From the NCBI RefSeq assembly GCF_031082405.1, contig NZ_JAVHJU010000076.1, positions 310,001-374,000 of the forward strand: DNA of 64,000 nt, read 5' to 3'. This DNA is from Amycolatopsis sp. A133 (GTDB lineage Bacteria; Actinomycetota; Actinomycetes; Mycobacteriales; Pseudonocardiaceae). Shown piece by piece: positions 26,453-34,866 of this stretch (the first letter of the stretch is position 1; every line of letters starts with the position of its first letter). Made by a program: the position numbers and the translations under genes. The notes under the pieces are model-generated. The model was not told the origin of the DNA, made no database searches, and saw only the letters and a program-made list of their open reading frames with translations.

Positions 26453-27156
26453 TCTACCGGGAGGTGCCGGGCTTCCGCCCGCTGGAGCTGGACCTGACCG
26501 GGCCGGCCGACCCGGTGGCGACGATCGTCTACCTCCACGGCGGCGGCTGGCGGCGGGGTTCCCGCCAGGTGTTCCTCCCCGGCTTCGAGAAGCTGCCCGC
26601 CGAACTGGCGGCCGCGGGGTTCCGCGTCGCCGCGGCCGACTACCGGCTCAGCGGCGAGGCGGTGTTCCCGGCGCCCCTGGAGGACGTCCGCGCGGCAATC
26701 GAGTTCGTGCGCGACGACCGGCCGCTGTTCGTCTGGGGCGAGTCGGCGGGCGCGCACCTCGGCCTGCTGGCGGCCCTCGGCGGGTCCGCTGTGGACGGTG
26801 CGGTGGCGTGGTTCCCGCCCACCGACCTGCTCGGCCTGCGCGGCGACCTCTCCCGCGAGGCATCGCTGCTGGGCGCGGAACCCGGGTCGGTACCGGACCT
26901 TGCGCGGGAGGCGAGCCCGCTGACGCACGCCCACGCCGGCGCACCACCGGTCCTGCTGATGCACGGCGAGGACGACGACCTGGTGCCCGCCGCGCAGAGC
27001 GTCCGGCTGGCCGAGGCCCTGCGAGCCGCGGGCGCGCCGGTGGAGCTGCACCTGGTGCCCGGCGCCCGCCACCGCTGGACGGGCGCCGATCCCGCGGCCG
27101 TGGTGGCCACGTCCGTCAAGTTCCTCCGCACAACGCTCTTCCGCGCCCGGTCGTGA
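26449..27156 (+). CDS. Alpha/beta hydrolase, HSL/BD-FAE type esterase (fourth gene)
   Basis: 235 residues. HGGGWRRGSR is the oxyanion-hole HGGG motif; FVWGESAGAHLGLL has the nucleophile Ser; MHGEDDDLVP holds the Asp and the final GARHRWTG the His. All three are present. It begins at GTG 26449, overlapping the amidohydrolase stop, and its own stop lies inside a strong hairpin. Acts on a short-chain ester or carbamate in the same pathway. Confidence 0.9.
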   Translation: MIYREVPGFRPLELDLTGPADPVATIVYLHGGGWRRGSRQVFLPGFEKLPAELAAAGFRVAAADYRLSGEAVFPAPLEDVRAAIEFVRDDRPLFVWGESAGAHLGLLAALGGSAVDGAVAWFPPTDLLGLRGDLSREASLLGAEPGSVPDLAREASPLTHAHAGAPPVLLMHGEDDDLVPAAQSVRLAEALRAAGAPVELHLVPGARHRWTGADPAAVVATSVKFLRTTLFRARS

Positions 27157-27195
27157 GTGGTGAGGCGGGTTAGAACCCGCCTTACCACTCACGAC
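27150..27195. terminator. Bidirectional hairpin terminator between converging genes
   Basis: A 22-base arm (27150-27171, GTCGTGAGTGGTGAGGCGGG then TT) pairs with 27174-27195 with one G/T mismatch and a two-base loop. Both converging genes end inside it: TGA 27154-27156 on plus, TAA 27182-27184 on minus. Confidence 0.85.
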
Positions 27196-27691
27196 CGCCT
27201 CGGCCAGCTGCCCGGCGAACGCCTGCCCGGTTCTCGGTCGTCGCCCGCACCTCAGCCGGCGGAGAGTGCAGCATCGCGGCACCTCGGCCATCCGCGCCAC
27301 CAGCGACGCCGGCGCGCGGCTGCTGCGGGTGCAGCACCGGGTAGACCAGGGCCAGCGCCGCGGGCAGCCAGCCGTCGTCGTCGCGCAGGCGCAGGGTGGC
27401 TCCCGCCGACAGGTTGCCGCCCGCGCTCGTGCCGCCCGCGCCGATCCGGCCGACCACGAGCCGATAGCCCACGCTCATCACGACGATCCCGGCCCGGTGC
27501 GCCGGCTCGCGGGCCACCCGGTCGGCTTCCCGCATGTCGAGGTCGCCCATCCGGAACGCACCGCCGTGCAGCCACACCAGGCACGGGGAGCCGTCGTCCG
27601 GGCCGCGCGGCCCCGGCACCTGGACGTCCGTGGTAGACGGGAAACCGTCCAGCAGCGGGAACTTCGCGGCCAGCAGCGGGTGGACGGGCAT
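27182..27691 (-). pseudogene. Decayed HSL-family esterase with internal and C-terminal loss
   Basis: 169 residues. LLAAKFPLLDGFPSTT and the oxyanion loop CLVWLHGGAFRMG are intact and the nucleophile elbow GGTSAGGNL is present, but between SVGYRLV and GRIGAGG about 50 residues usually found here (the APEHPFPAALED region) are missing, and after LALVYPVLHP the sequence turns into Ala/Gly/Arg-rich text without the catalytic Asp and His. It was the last gene of the GH3 operon (ATG overlaps the GH3 stop). Probably inactive. Confidence 0.7.
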
Positions 27692-29463
27692 CAGGCCTGC
27701 CTCTCGGAAACGCGGGCGGTGTGCCCGATCGGGAAGAGCGGGTCCGCGGTGCCGCCCGGCCGGTCCTCCGGGTGGGCTTCGACCGCGGCCATCGAGGACG
27801 GCAGCTCGATCGGCAGCCGCCCCTCGGCGGTGGCGTGGCCGAACACGACGTCGAGGACGGCGTCGTCGGCCGCACCGAAGTCGGCGAGCAGCGCGGTGGC
27901 GTGCGCGGCGAGTTCCGGGACGACGGCGGCCCGGTCGAGGAAGACGTCCACGACCGTGGGCACCGTGGCCGCCAGCGCAAGCAGGTGCTCGCGGAGCTCG
28001 TCCGGCAGGTCGAGCCGTCCTTGGTGGAAGAAGGCTTCGGGCAGGCGTGAGCGCGGCTCGTACGGCGCGGCGATCCGCACCAGCGCCGCGTCGGCCTGGT
28101 CGGCACTGTCCACTATGGAGGCATAGCGGCCGGCGACCTCGGGATCGATTCCTTCGACGTACAACCGGATGCCCGGTTCCAGCGGCAGCGTCCCGGCGAG
28201 CAGGACCATCGACCGGCGTTGGGCGTCGGCGCCGGCCGCGGCGAAGTCGGCCCGGCCGGCAGTGGTCACCGCGTGGTTCTCGTCGACGTACGGGTTCTCG
28301 AACAACCCGAGCCGGAACACCACGTCCAGCACGCGGCCGGCGGACTCGTCGATCCGGGCCTCCGCGACCCGGCCCGTCTCCACCAGCCGCACCACGACGT
28401 CCGGGCACCACTCGCCGCCGAACTGGTCGACGCCCGCGTCGAGCAGCCGCAGCACCCGCTCGGCGACGTCGAGGTGCTCGGCGCCCCAGGCGCGGGCGGG
28501 CCAGACGGAGCCGTCCGGCAGCCGCGCGTCGGTGAGCAGCCCGAAGTCGGTGCACACCAGGCCGTCGAAGCCCTCGTCGCGGCGCAGCTGCCCGGCGATC
28601 ACCTCGCGGTCGAAGGCGAACCCGACCCCGGCGAGCCCCGGGACGCCGACCGGGCGGCCGTAGTACGGCATCACCGCGGCCGCACCGGCCCGCAACGCCG
28701 GGCGGAAGACGGCGCGGTGCTCCTCGTAGCGCCCGTCGGGGTAGACCTGGTCCTTTCCGGACGCGAAGTGGGCGTCCTCGCCCCCGGCCTGCGGCCCCGC
28801 GCCCGGCCAGTGCTTGACCATGGCCGCGACCGAATCCGCGCCCGAGCCGTTGCCCTGCAAGCCTTCGACGTACGCGGCCGCCAGCCGGGCCACCAGCGCC
28901 GGGTCGGCGCCGAACGTTCCCGAAGTGCGGCACCAGCGCGGCTCGCTGGCCAGGTCGGCCATCGGGTGCAGGGCCAGCCGGATCCCGACCGCCCTGTACT
29001 CGGCGCGCACCACTTCGGCGAACGCGCGGACGGCGTCTTCGTCGGCCAGCGCGCCGAAACCGAGGGGCTCGGGCCAGCGCGAACAGCCGCCCGAGGGCAC
29101 CGACGTCAGCGGGTTCTCGTTCGCCGAGTGCCGCGGATCGGACGACACCAGCACCGGGATGCCCAGCCGGCTGCCGGCCGCGAGCCGCTGGACCTCGTTG
29201 TGCCAGCGCGCGAGCGGGCCCGCCGGGACCGGCGCCATCAGCGACAGGCAGCGGAGGTGCTTGTCCCGCACCACTTCCGTCGTCGGCGCGGTGGGCAGCG
29301 GGCCGGCCGGCTCCTCGGCGAAACCGCCGTCGGGCCGGACGGCGACCGGGGCGTGGAAGAGCAGCCCGGCCTTCTCCGGCAGCGTCATCCGGCCGAGCAG
29401 GTCGCGGACGCGCGCGGCGACCGGCTGCCCCGGGTCCTGGTAGGGGTCCATGCCGGCGAGCAT
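27691..29463 (-). CDS. Glycoside hydrolase family 3 enzyme (beta-glucosidase-like)
   Basis: 590 residues. VRDLLGRMTLPEKAGLL opens the domain; KHWPGAGPQAGGEDAHF, FDREVIAGQLRRDEGFDG and LVCTDFGLL, where the Asp is the family nucleophile, are in order. The C-terminal alpha/beta sandwich continues to residue 590. No signal peptide, so it acts in the cytoplasm on an imported glycoside. Start could be ATG 29463 or ATG 29451. The candidate IclR operator lies 32 bases before the first start. Activities other than beta-glucosidase (xylosidase) are possible. Confidence 0.88.
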   Translation of the reverse strand: MLAGMDPYQDPGQPVAARVRDLLGRMTLPEKAGLLFHAPVAVRPDGGFAEEPAGPLPTAPTTEVVRDKHLRCLSLMAPVPAGPLARWHNEVQRLAAGSRLGIPVLVSSDPRHSANENPLTSVPSGGCSRWPEPLGFGALADEDAVRAFAEVVRAEYRAVGIRLALHPMADLASEPRWCRTSGTFGADPALVARLAAAYVEGLQGNGSGADSVAAMVKHWPGAGPQAGGEDAHFASGKDQVYPDGRYEEHRAVFRPALRAGAAAVMPYYGRPVGVPGLAGVGFAFDREVIAGQLRRDEGFDGLVCTDFGLLTDARLPDGSVWPARAWGAEHLDVAERVLRLLDAGVDQFGGEWCPDVVVRLVETGRVAEARIDESAGRVLDVVFRLGLFENPYVDENHAVTTAGRADFAAAGADAQRRSMVLLAGTLPLEPGIRLYVEGIDPEVAGRYASIVDSADQADAALVRIAAPYEPRSRLPEAFFHQGRLDLPDELREHLLALAATVPTVVDVFLDRAAVVPELAAHATALLADFGAADDAVLDVVFGHATAEGRLPIELPSSMAAVEAHPEDRPGGTADPLFPIGHTARVSERQA

Positions 29464-29494
29464 GACCGGCGAGGCGGGGCGGAGCCCATCGACG

Positions 29495-29509
29495 TGCCGT
29501 TCAATGGCA
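29495..29509. promoter_or_regulatory. Candidate IclR operator, GH3 promoter
   Basis: TGCCGTTCAATGGCA, identical on all 15 bases to the site at 23577-23591. It lies between the IclR stop (29512) and the GH3 start, and would place GH3 in the same regulon. Confidence 0.6.
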
Positions 29510-29511
29510 AG

Positions 29512-30288
29512 TCAGCGAGCGCCCAGCTCCCGGGAGATGCCCCGCGCCGCCGTCTGGACGGCCAAGCCGAGGTGCCGCGGCCGGGCCACCTGCTTGGGCA
29601 CGAGCACACCGAGGACGCCGGCGAGGACGTCGTCGCGCCCGAAGATCGGCGCGGCGACCGACACGATCGACTCCGTCTCGTCCTGGCGGCGGAAGATCGC
29701 CAGCCGTTCCCGCCGGACCTCGGCCAGCGTGCGGCGCAGCTTCTCGGGCGGGATCAGCTGGTTGTCCGGCTCGCTGTAGACCGGCTTCGCCAGCAGTTCC
29801 TCCTGGACCTCGCGCGGCGCGAACGCCAGCAGCGCCAGGCCGACGCCGGTGGAGTGCAGCGGCAGCCGCCCGCCGGTGCGGTAGTCGACCGGGGCGGCCT
29901 GGTGCCCGGACAGCCGCTCCACCAGCAGCGCCTGCATGCCGTCGCGGACGGCCAGCTGGACGTGCTGGTGGGTGACCTCGGCCAGGTCGTTCATGAACGG
30001 CAGCGCGACCTGCCGCAGGCCGTGCCCGCGCGGCGCGAGCGTGGCCACCTCGAGCAGCCGCAGGCCGACGCAGAACCGGCCGTCGTCGTCGCGCTCGAGG
30101 GCACCCCACTCCCGCAGCCGGTTCGCCAGCCGCAGCGCCGAGCTCGGCGGCATCTCGCAGCGCCTGCTCAGCTCGGCCAGCGACAGCGTGCGGTGCTCGG
30201 CGTCGAAGGCGGCCAGCAGCGCCAGCGCCCGGTCGACGACCGGCTCCCCGTGCGCCGGACGGCGGCCCCGGTTTCCATTGGTTGGCAC
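29512..30288 (-). CDS. IclR-family transcription regulator
   Basis: 258 residues from GTG 30288. The winged helix is at residues 15-75: GEPVVDRALALLAAFDAEHR, LAELSRRCEMPPSSALRLAN. The ligand domain contains VQLAVRDGMQALLVERLSG and DETESIVSVAAPIFGRDD, close to the standard effector-binding core of the family. It sits between the GH3 gene and the divergent MFS gene. Three copies of TGCCNNNCAATGGNA in promoters nearby, one across its own start codon, support local and autogenous control. Confidence 0.93.
   Translation of the reverse strand: MPTNGNRGRRPAHGEPVVDRALALLAAFDAEHRTLSLAELSRRCEMPPSSALRLANRLREWGALERDDDGRFCVGLRLLEVATLAPRGHGLRQVALPFMNDLAEVTHQHVQLAVRDGMQALLVERLSGHQAAPVDYRTGGRLPLHSTGVGLALLAFAPREVQEELLAKPVYSEPDNQLIPPEKLRRTLAEVRRERLAIFRRQDETESIVSVAAPIFGRDDVLAGVLGVLVPKQVARPRHLGLAVQTAARGISRELGAR
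30273..30287. promoter_or_regulatory. Candidate IclR operator overlapping the IclR start codon
   Basis: On the minus strand TGCCAACCAATGGAA matches TGCCGTTCAATGGCA at 11 of 15 positions. It overlaps the GTG start of iclR (30286-30288) and lies 68 bases before the divergent MFS start, so binding could block both. Confidence 0.45.
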
Positions 30289-30354
30289 AACCGGTGACCG
30301 TACCCGAAGCCGCTGGTCATCCTTCCGGGCAACCGTGGCGAAAGGTGCCCGACG

Positions 30355-31620
30355 ATGAGTGCTTCCCTCGAAACCACCCCGGCCGGACCGGGCTCGGCGG
30401 TCCCCCGCCGGGGCTTCCTGTTCTTCCTCGGCCTCGCGGCGGTCGGCGCGGCGATGGCCAACCTGGTCCCGGCGGTGCTGACGCTGTCGCTCAAGGCCAC
30501 CGAGCTCGACGCCGCCCGCGCGACCACCACCGTCTCCGTCGTCACCGGCGTCGGGGCGCTGGCGTCGCTGGTGGCGTTCCCGCTGCTCGGCCGCCTCAGC
30601 GACCGCACGACCGGCCGGCTGGGCCGCCGCCGGCCGTTCCTCCTGCTCGGTGCCGGGTTGTTCGCCGTCGGCGCGCTGGTGATGCTCGCCGCGGGCAGCA
30701 CGCTGGTGCTGACGCTGTCCGCCGTCGCCACGTTCGCCGGGTTCAGCTCGGTGACGGTCGCGTGCACGGCGGTGCTGGCCGACCAGCTGGCGCCGCACCG
30801 GCGCGGCCCCGCGTCCGCCGTGCTCGGGCTGAGCCTGCCCCTCGGCGCGGTCATCGGCCTCTTCGGCGCGCAGCTGGTCGCACCGGACCTCGGCGCGATG
30901 ATCCTGCTGCCCGCCGCCGCCGCGATCGCGGGGACCCTGCTGCTGTTCGGTTTCCTCATCGATCCGCCGATCGCGCAGCGCCCGCCGTTCGACGCGCGCG
31001 AGCTGCTGAAGACGTATTGGGTGAACCCGCGCCGCCGACCGGACTTCGCGTGGGCGTGGGCGAGCCGGCTGCTGGTCTTCCTCGGCGTGGCGGCGATCCA
31101 GGCGTACCAGACCTTCTACCTCATCCTGGTGCTGCGCTTCCCGCCGGACCGGGTCGCCGGCGCCGTCTTCCTGTCCACTTTGGTCTTGACGGCGGCGGCG
31201 GTGGTGTTCGCCCCGATCGCCGGCAAGCTGTCCGACCGGGTCCGCCGCCGCAAGCCGTTCGTGGTGGCCGCCGCGCTGATCTTCGCCGTGGGCCTGCTGC
31301 TGGCCGCGGTCGCGCACTCGTTCCCGGCGTTCCTGGTCGCGGTCGGCGTCGTCGGCCTCGGGCAGGGTGTGTACCTGAGCGTGGACATCGCGCTGGTGAC
31401 GCAGCTCGTGCCGGACCCGGCCAACCCGGCGAAGGACCTGGGCCTGATGAACATCGCGAACACCCTGCCCAGCTCGCTGGTGCCCGCGATCGCGCCGGCG
31501 GTGCTCGCGATCGGCGCCACCGCGCAGGCGCCGCAGAACTTCGCGGCACTCTTCGTGTTCGGCGCCGGCGCCGGGCTGCTGGGCGCGGTGCTGGTCCTGC
31601 CGATCCGCCAGGTCGCCTGA
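30355..31620 (+). CDS. Major facilitator superfamily transporter (SLC45/GPH-like)
   Basis: 421 residues with about 12 hydrophobic segments. The first half has FPLLGRLSDRTTGRLGRRRP, the family's cytoplasmic loop signature, and the second half AGKLSDRVRRRKPF as its repeat. Related proteins transport sugars or glycosides. The gene diverges from iclR with an operator-like site between, so it is the likely uptake system for the substrate that GH3 and the two catabolic operons process. Confidence 0.88.
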   Translation: MSASLETTPAGPGSAVPRRGFLFFLGLAAVGAAMANLVPAVLTLSLKATELDAARATTTVSVVTGVGALASLVAFPLLGRLSDRTTGRLGRRRPFLLLGAGLFAVGALVMLAAGSTLVLTLSAVATFAGFSSVTVACTAVLADQLAPHRRGPASAVLGLSLPLGAVIGLFGAQLVAPDLGAMILLPAAAAIAGTLLLFGFLIDPPIAQRPPFDARELLKTYWVNPRRRPDFAWAWASRLLVFLGVAAIQAYQTFYLILVLRFPPDRVAGAVFLSTLVLTAAAVVFAPIAGKLSDRVRRRKPFVVAAALIFAVGLLLAAVAHSFPAFLVAVGVVGLGQGVYLSVDIALVTQLVPDPANPAKDLGLMNIANTLPSSLVPAIAPAVLAIGATAQAPQNFAALFVFGAGAGLLGAVLVLPIRQVA

Positions 31621-31634
31621 TGCTGTTTCCAGGC

Positions 31635-31654
31635 CGGGCCGGCGGGCAGGCCCG
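31635..31654. terminator. Weak hairpin after the MFS gene
   Basis: CGGGCC pairs with GGCCCG across an eight-base loop, 15 bases after the MFS stop. No T-run, as often in actinomycetes. It also lies near the end of the convergent ligase gene. Confidence 0.35.
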
Positions 31655-31696
31655 CTCTGAACCGGAGGCTCCCACGCCCGCCGTCTCCCGCCGCGG

Positions 31697-32206
31697 TCAC
31701 CCGCGACCCGGTCGTCCACCCGGCACGGTGGCGAGGTGCTCCCACGGGCCGCCGCGGTAGCGCCAGACGTCCAGGCCGGTCGCGGTGGCCGTGCGGGGAC
31801 CGGGGTCGCGGCGGACCGCTTCGAGCGCCGCGGCCACGACGTCCGGGCCGGCCTTGTTCTGGACGGTCACGTGCGGCTTGAACGGCTGCGCGTCCTGCCG
31901 GGTCAGCCACGGCGACCAGCGTTCCCGCAGTGCGGCGTGCAGCCGGAGCAGGTCCGCCGATTCGATGTCGAGCGCTACCCCGCGGCCGAGCGACCGGACG
32001 CGCGCGACCGTCATCCCGAACGGCTCGCCCGCCACCTCCGCGCAGTCGGCGAGCACCGTCGTCAGGTGCGCACCCGGGAGCGCGTGGAACAGGGTGAGAT
32101 GGGCGTCGACGAGCAGCCGATCCGGCGGGAACCACCGGCGCCGCAGGACGTTCCACGCCGCCTGCGCGCGCTCGTCGACGGCGAGGGTCACGACCAGGGG
32201 CGGCAC
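31697..32206 (-). CDS. 2'-5' RNA ligase/phosphodiesterase-like protein
   Basis: 169 residues from GTG 32206. The two HxT motifs HLTLFH and HVTVQN, about 85 residues apart, define the 2H phosphoesterase fold. Members ligate or cleave 2'-5' RNA links or hydrolyse cyclic phosphodiesters. No partner genes are near and the role is unknown. VTLAVDERAQAAWNVLRRRW starts the fold in normal position. Confidence 0.8.
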   Translation of the reverse strand: MPPLVVTLAVDERAQAAWNVLRRRWFPPDRLLVDAHLTLFHALPGAHLTTVLADCAEVAGEPFGMTVARVRSLGRGVALDIESADLLRLHAALRERWSPWLTRQDAQPFKPHVTVQNKAGPDVVAAALEAVRRDPGPRTATATGLDVWRYRGGPWEHLATVPGGRPGRG

Positions 32207-32298
32207 CGCGCCGAGGATACGCCGGCGCCGGCCACCGAGCGCCGGAATCCGAGCCGGCCGGGCAGGCGTTCGACCTGCCGCCCCGGATCGGGGCGGCG

Positions 32299-33243
32299 TC
32301 AGGCGGTGGCCGGGACGACGACGACCTTGCCGTGCACCCCACCTTCGGCGGCCCGGGTGTGCAGCGCCGTCAGTTCGGCCAGCGGCACCCGCTCGGCGAT
32401 GTCGACGCGCAGCTCCCCGCGGTCGACCAGCTCCACCAGCCGCGCCAGCTGATCCGCGTCGCTGCGGACGAACAGGTCGATGCCCCGCACGCCACGCTCC
32501 TCGTCGGACGGCGCGGGCATCCACACCGTCGTGTTCACCACGACCCCGCCCGGCCGGACCAGGGTGACCAGCGCGGCCAGCTCGGCCGGAGCGACCGGGG
32601 CGAGGTTGAGCACGACGTCGACCGGCTCGGTCACCGCCGCCGGCACGCTCGTGGCGGTGTGGTCGACGACCTCGTCGGCACCGGCGGAGGTGACCGCGTC
32701 GCCGCTGCGCGGGCCGGCCGTGGCGATCACGTAAGCCCCGGCGCCCTTGGCCAGTTGCACCGCGTAGCCGCCGACCGCTCCCCCGGCGCCGTTGATCAGC
32801 ACGCGCTGCCCGGCCGTCAGCTTGCCGTGGTCGAACAACGCTTGGTAGGCGGTGAGGCCCACCAGCGGCAGCGCGGCCGCATCGGCCAAGGGGACGCTTT
32901 TGGGCGCGCGGGTCAGCACCTCGGCCGGGACGAGGACGTACTCCGCGGCCGCGCCCGGCTTGTCCATCGGCAGGAAGCCGACGACCTCCTCACCGATCGC
33001 GAGACCGGTCACACCCTCGCCCAGCGCGTCGACCGTGCCGGCGACGTCGAGGCCGGGGGTGTGCGGCAGCTCCACCGGAATGGGGCCCCGCATGAAACCG
33101 CCGCGGATGTTGCCGTCGACGGGGTTGAACGACGTGCCGGCGACGCGGACCCGGACCTGCCCGGCACCGGGGGCGGGCTGCTCCACGTCCTCGTAGCGCA
33201 GGACACCGGGGTCGCCGTACTCGCGGAAACGCACTGCCTTCAT
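32299..33243 (-). CDS. Zinc-independent NAD(P)H-quinone oxidoreductase (MDR family)
   Basis: 314 residues. AVRFREYGDPGVLRYEDVE and FNPVDGNIRGGF open the GroES-like part; the Rossmann part has INGAGGAVGGYAVQLAKGAG, a variant of the GxGxxG site; there are no zinc cysteines, which fits quinone oxidoreductases rather than alcohol dehydrogenases. Divergent in control from MarR: two palindromes upstream, 33268-33283 and 33305-33322, match one before the marR gene, so induction by quinones or other small electrophiles is likely. Confidence 0.9.
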   Translation of the reverse strand: MKAVRFREYGDPGVLRYEDVEQPAPGAGQVRVRVAGTSFNPVDGNIRGGFMRGPIPVELPHTPGLDVAGTVDALGEGVTGLAIGEEVVGFLPMDKPGAAAEYVLVPAEVLTRAPKSVPLADAAALPLVGLTAYQALFDHGKLTAGQRVLINGAGGAVGGYAVQLAKGAGAYVIATAGPRSGDAVTSAGADEVVDHTATSVPAAVTEPVDVVLNLAPVAPAELAALVTLVRPGGVVVNTTVWMPAPSDEERGVRGIDLFVRSDADQLARLVELVDRGELRVDIAERVPLAELTALHTRAAEGGVHGKVVVVPATA

Positions 33244-33267
33244 CGGAGTCTCACCTTCACTGGTTTC

Positions 33268-33283
33268 GCTTCGAATTCGAAGC
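33268..33283. promoter_or_regulatory. Palindrome, copy 1 of the MarR operator
   Basis: GCTTCGAATTCGAAGC, a perfect 16-bp palindrome 25 bases upstream of the oxidoreductase start. The core TTCGAATTCGAA recurs at 33305-33322 and 34312-34325. Confidence 0.75.
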
Positions 33284-33304
33284 AACTACGAGCTACGGTA
33301 CTGC

Positions 33305-33322
33305 TGCTTCGAATTCGAAGCA
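33305..33322. promoter_or_regulatory. Palindrome, copy 2 of the MarR operator
   Basis: TGCTTCGAATTCGAAGCA, a perfect 18-bp palindrome, centred 38 bases from copy 1. Two sites in one promoter allow cooperative binding. Confidence 0.75.
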
Positions 33323-33413
33323 AGTGATACCGGTCACCGCGGCCGCGAACACGAGGGCGCGCCGAAGGTTCCCTTGATCCACATGGACCTCAGGATCGTG
33401 GGCGGGGGCTCGG

Positions 33414-34265
33414 TCAGCCTGGGCCGGTTTGGCCCACCCTGACCACGGCCGGTCCGCCGGCGGCGCGGACGACCTCGCCGAGCCGGGCCGCGTCGGCCGA
33501 GCCCGGCGCCGCGGTGAGGACCACCGCCATCAGGTCGTCGCCGGGCACCTCGAGCAGGGTGCCGTCGAGCGCGATGGCCGCACCGTCCGGATGCCGGAAC
33601 ACGGCCCGGTTTTCGTACGTGGAAACGGTTTTCGGCGTGCGCCACAACAGGTCGAACGAACGGCTGGCGCTCCGCAGCTCGTCCACGAGCTCGGCGAGCG
33701 ACGCGTCGCCCGGGTAGCGCAGGTGGGCGTCACGCAGCCGGGCGGCGAGCACGGCCCGGAAACCGGCCTGGTGGTCGTCGGTGCGATCGATCTCCGGGCG
33801 TGCGTCGCAGAACGTGCGCCACGCGACGTTCCAGTCCCGCGCGGTCCCGGTCACCGCACCGCTGCCCAGTGCCAGCCACGCGCCGTTGACGGCGACGACG
33901 TTCCACGCCGCGTCGACCAGGAACGCGGGGGTGTCGTCGAACCGCTCCAGCAGCCGCATCGCCGCCGCGCCGGCTTCACGCGGCACGTGCCCGTCGACCG
34001 CGGCGTACCCGGCGAGGGCGCAGAGCCGCTCGTAGTCCGCCCGGCCGAGCCGCAGCGCGCGGGCGAGGGCGGTCACCACGCCGGCCGACGGGTGCCGCCG
34101 TCCCTGCTCCAGCCGCCGCAGGTAGTCCGCGGACACCCCGGCGAGCTCGGCGAGTTCTTCCCGCCGCAGCCCACGGACCCGCCGCCCGGCGGCGCGGGGC
34201 CCACCGGCGGGCTCGGTGTGTTCGCGCAGCCGGCGGACGGCGGCGCCGAACTCGGACAGGGACAT
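33414..34265 (-). CDS. Xre-type regulator, MmyB-like
   Basis: 283 residues. The helix-turn-helix spans residues 25-70: RRVRGLRREELAELAGVSAD then YLRRLEQGRRHPSAGVVTAL. The rest (FDDTPAFLVDAAWNVVAVN, ENRAVFRHPDG) matches the MmyB-like ligand-binding domain, which binds a fatty acid or other small molecule in the one studied case. It lies between the oxidoreductase and marR; which of the local palindromes, if any, it reads is unknown. ATG 34265 is 76 bases from the divergent marR start. Confidence 0.9.
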   Translation of the reverse strand: MSLSEFGAAVRRLREHTEPAGGPRAAGRRVRGLRREELAELAGVSADYLRRLEQGRRHPSAGVVTALARALRLGRADYERLCALAGYAAVDGHVPREAGAAAMRLLERFDDTPAFLVDAAWNVVAVNGAWLALGSGAVTGTARDWNVAWRTFCDARPEIDRTDDHQAGFRAVLAARLRDAHLRYPGDASLAELVDELRSASRSFDLLWRTPKTVSTYENRAVFRHPDGAAIALDGTLLEVPGDDLMAVVLTAAPGSADAARLGEVVRAAGGPAVVRVGQTGPG

Positions 34266-34311
34266 GGCGCCAGTGTGCACCAGCGGAAGATGCCCGTTTT
34301 CGGCACGGCCC

Positions 34312-34325
34312 CTTCGAATTCGAAG
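34312..34325. promoter_or_regulatory. Palindrome, copy 3 of the MarR operator
   Basis: CTTCGAATTCGAAG, a 14-bp palindrome 15 bases before the marR start and 46 bases before the Xre gene start. Same core as the two sites at 33268 and 33305. Confidence 0.75.
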
Positions 34326-34340
34326 CAGTAGACTCGCGGC

Positions 34341-34844
34341 ATGTCTGACGCACCACCGTCGCTCGACCCCGTGCAGCTCGGCGCCTACTTCGACCTCATC
34401 GAAGTGACCAGCCTGCTCCGGCACGCGGTCGAGCAGCAGCTGCGCGAAGCCGGCGACCTCAGCTACGTGCAGTTCCAGCTGCTGGCCCGGCTCGGGGACT
34501 CCCCCTCGGGCAGCCACCGCATGACCGACTTGGCCGACGGCGTCGTCTACAGCCGCAGCGGCCTGACCTACCAGGCGGGGTTGCTCGAGAAGGCGGGCCT
34601 GGTCGTGCGCACCCCATCTCCGGACGACGAGCGGAGCATCACGGTCACCGTCACCGACGCCGGGCGCGAGCGGCTCGCCGAAGTCCTGCCCGGCCACGTC
34701 GAAGTGGTCAGCGGCCTGTTGTTCGAGCCGCTCTCCCGCGACGACGTCACGGCCCTCGCCGGCCTGCTGGCACCGGTGCGCGAGCACATGCGCTCGACGC
34801 CACCCCGATCGGCCACGCCCCGCCGTCGCACGAGGAAAGGGTGA
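34341..34844 (+). CDS. MarR-family regulator
   Basis: 167 residues. The winged helix is at about residues 55-105: SHRMTDLADGVVYSRSGLTY then LLEKAGLVVRTPSPDDERS with the wing Asp-Arg-Arg-like PDDERS. The dimerisation helices LIEVTSLLRHAVEQQLREAG precede it. The TTCGAATTCGAA sites before it and before the oxidoreductase gene make self-control and control of that gene likely. Confidence 0.92.
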   Translation: MSDAPPSLDPVQLGAYFDLIEVTSLLRHAVEQQLREAGDLSYVQFQLLARLGDSPSGSHRMTDLADGVVYSRSGLTYQAGLLEKAGLVVRTPSPDDERSITVTVTDAGRERLAEVLPGHVEVVSGLLFEPLSRDDVTALAGLLAPVREHMRSTPPRSATPRRRTRKG

Positions 34845-34866
34845 TTTCGCGCCGGAGCAAGGAGTT

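Noticed and set aside
28219..30297. 692-codon plus frame opposite GH3 and IclR
   Set aside because: Both genes on the other strand have complete motifs; this frame has Arg/His/Gln-rich shadow composition.
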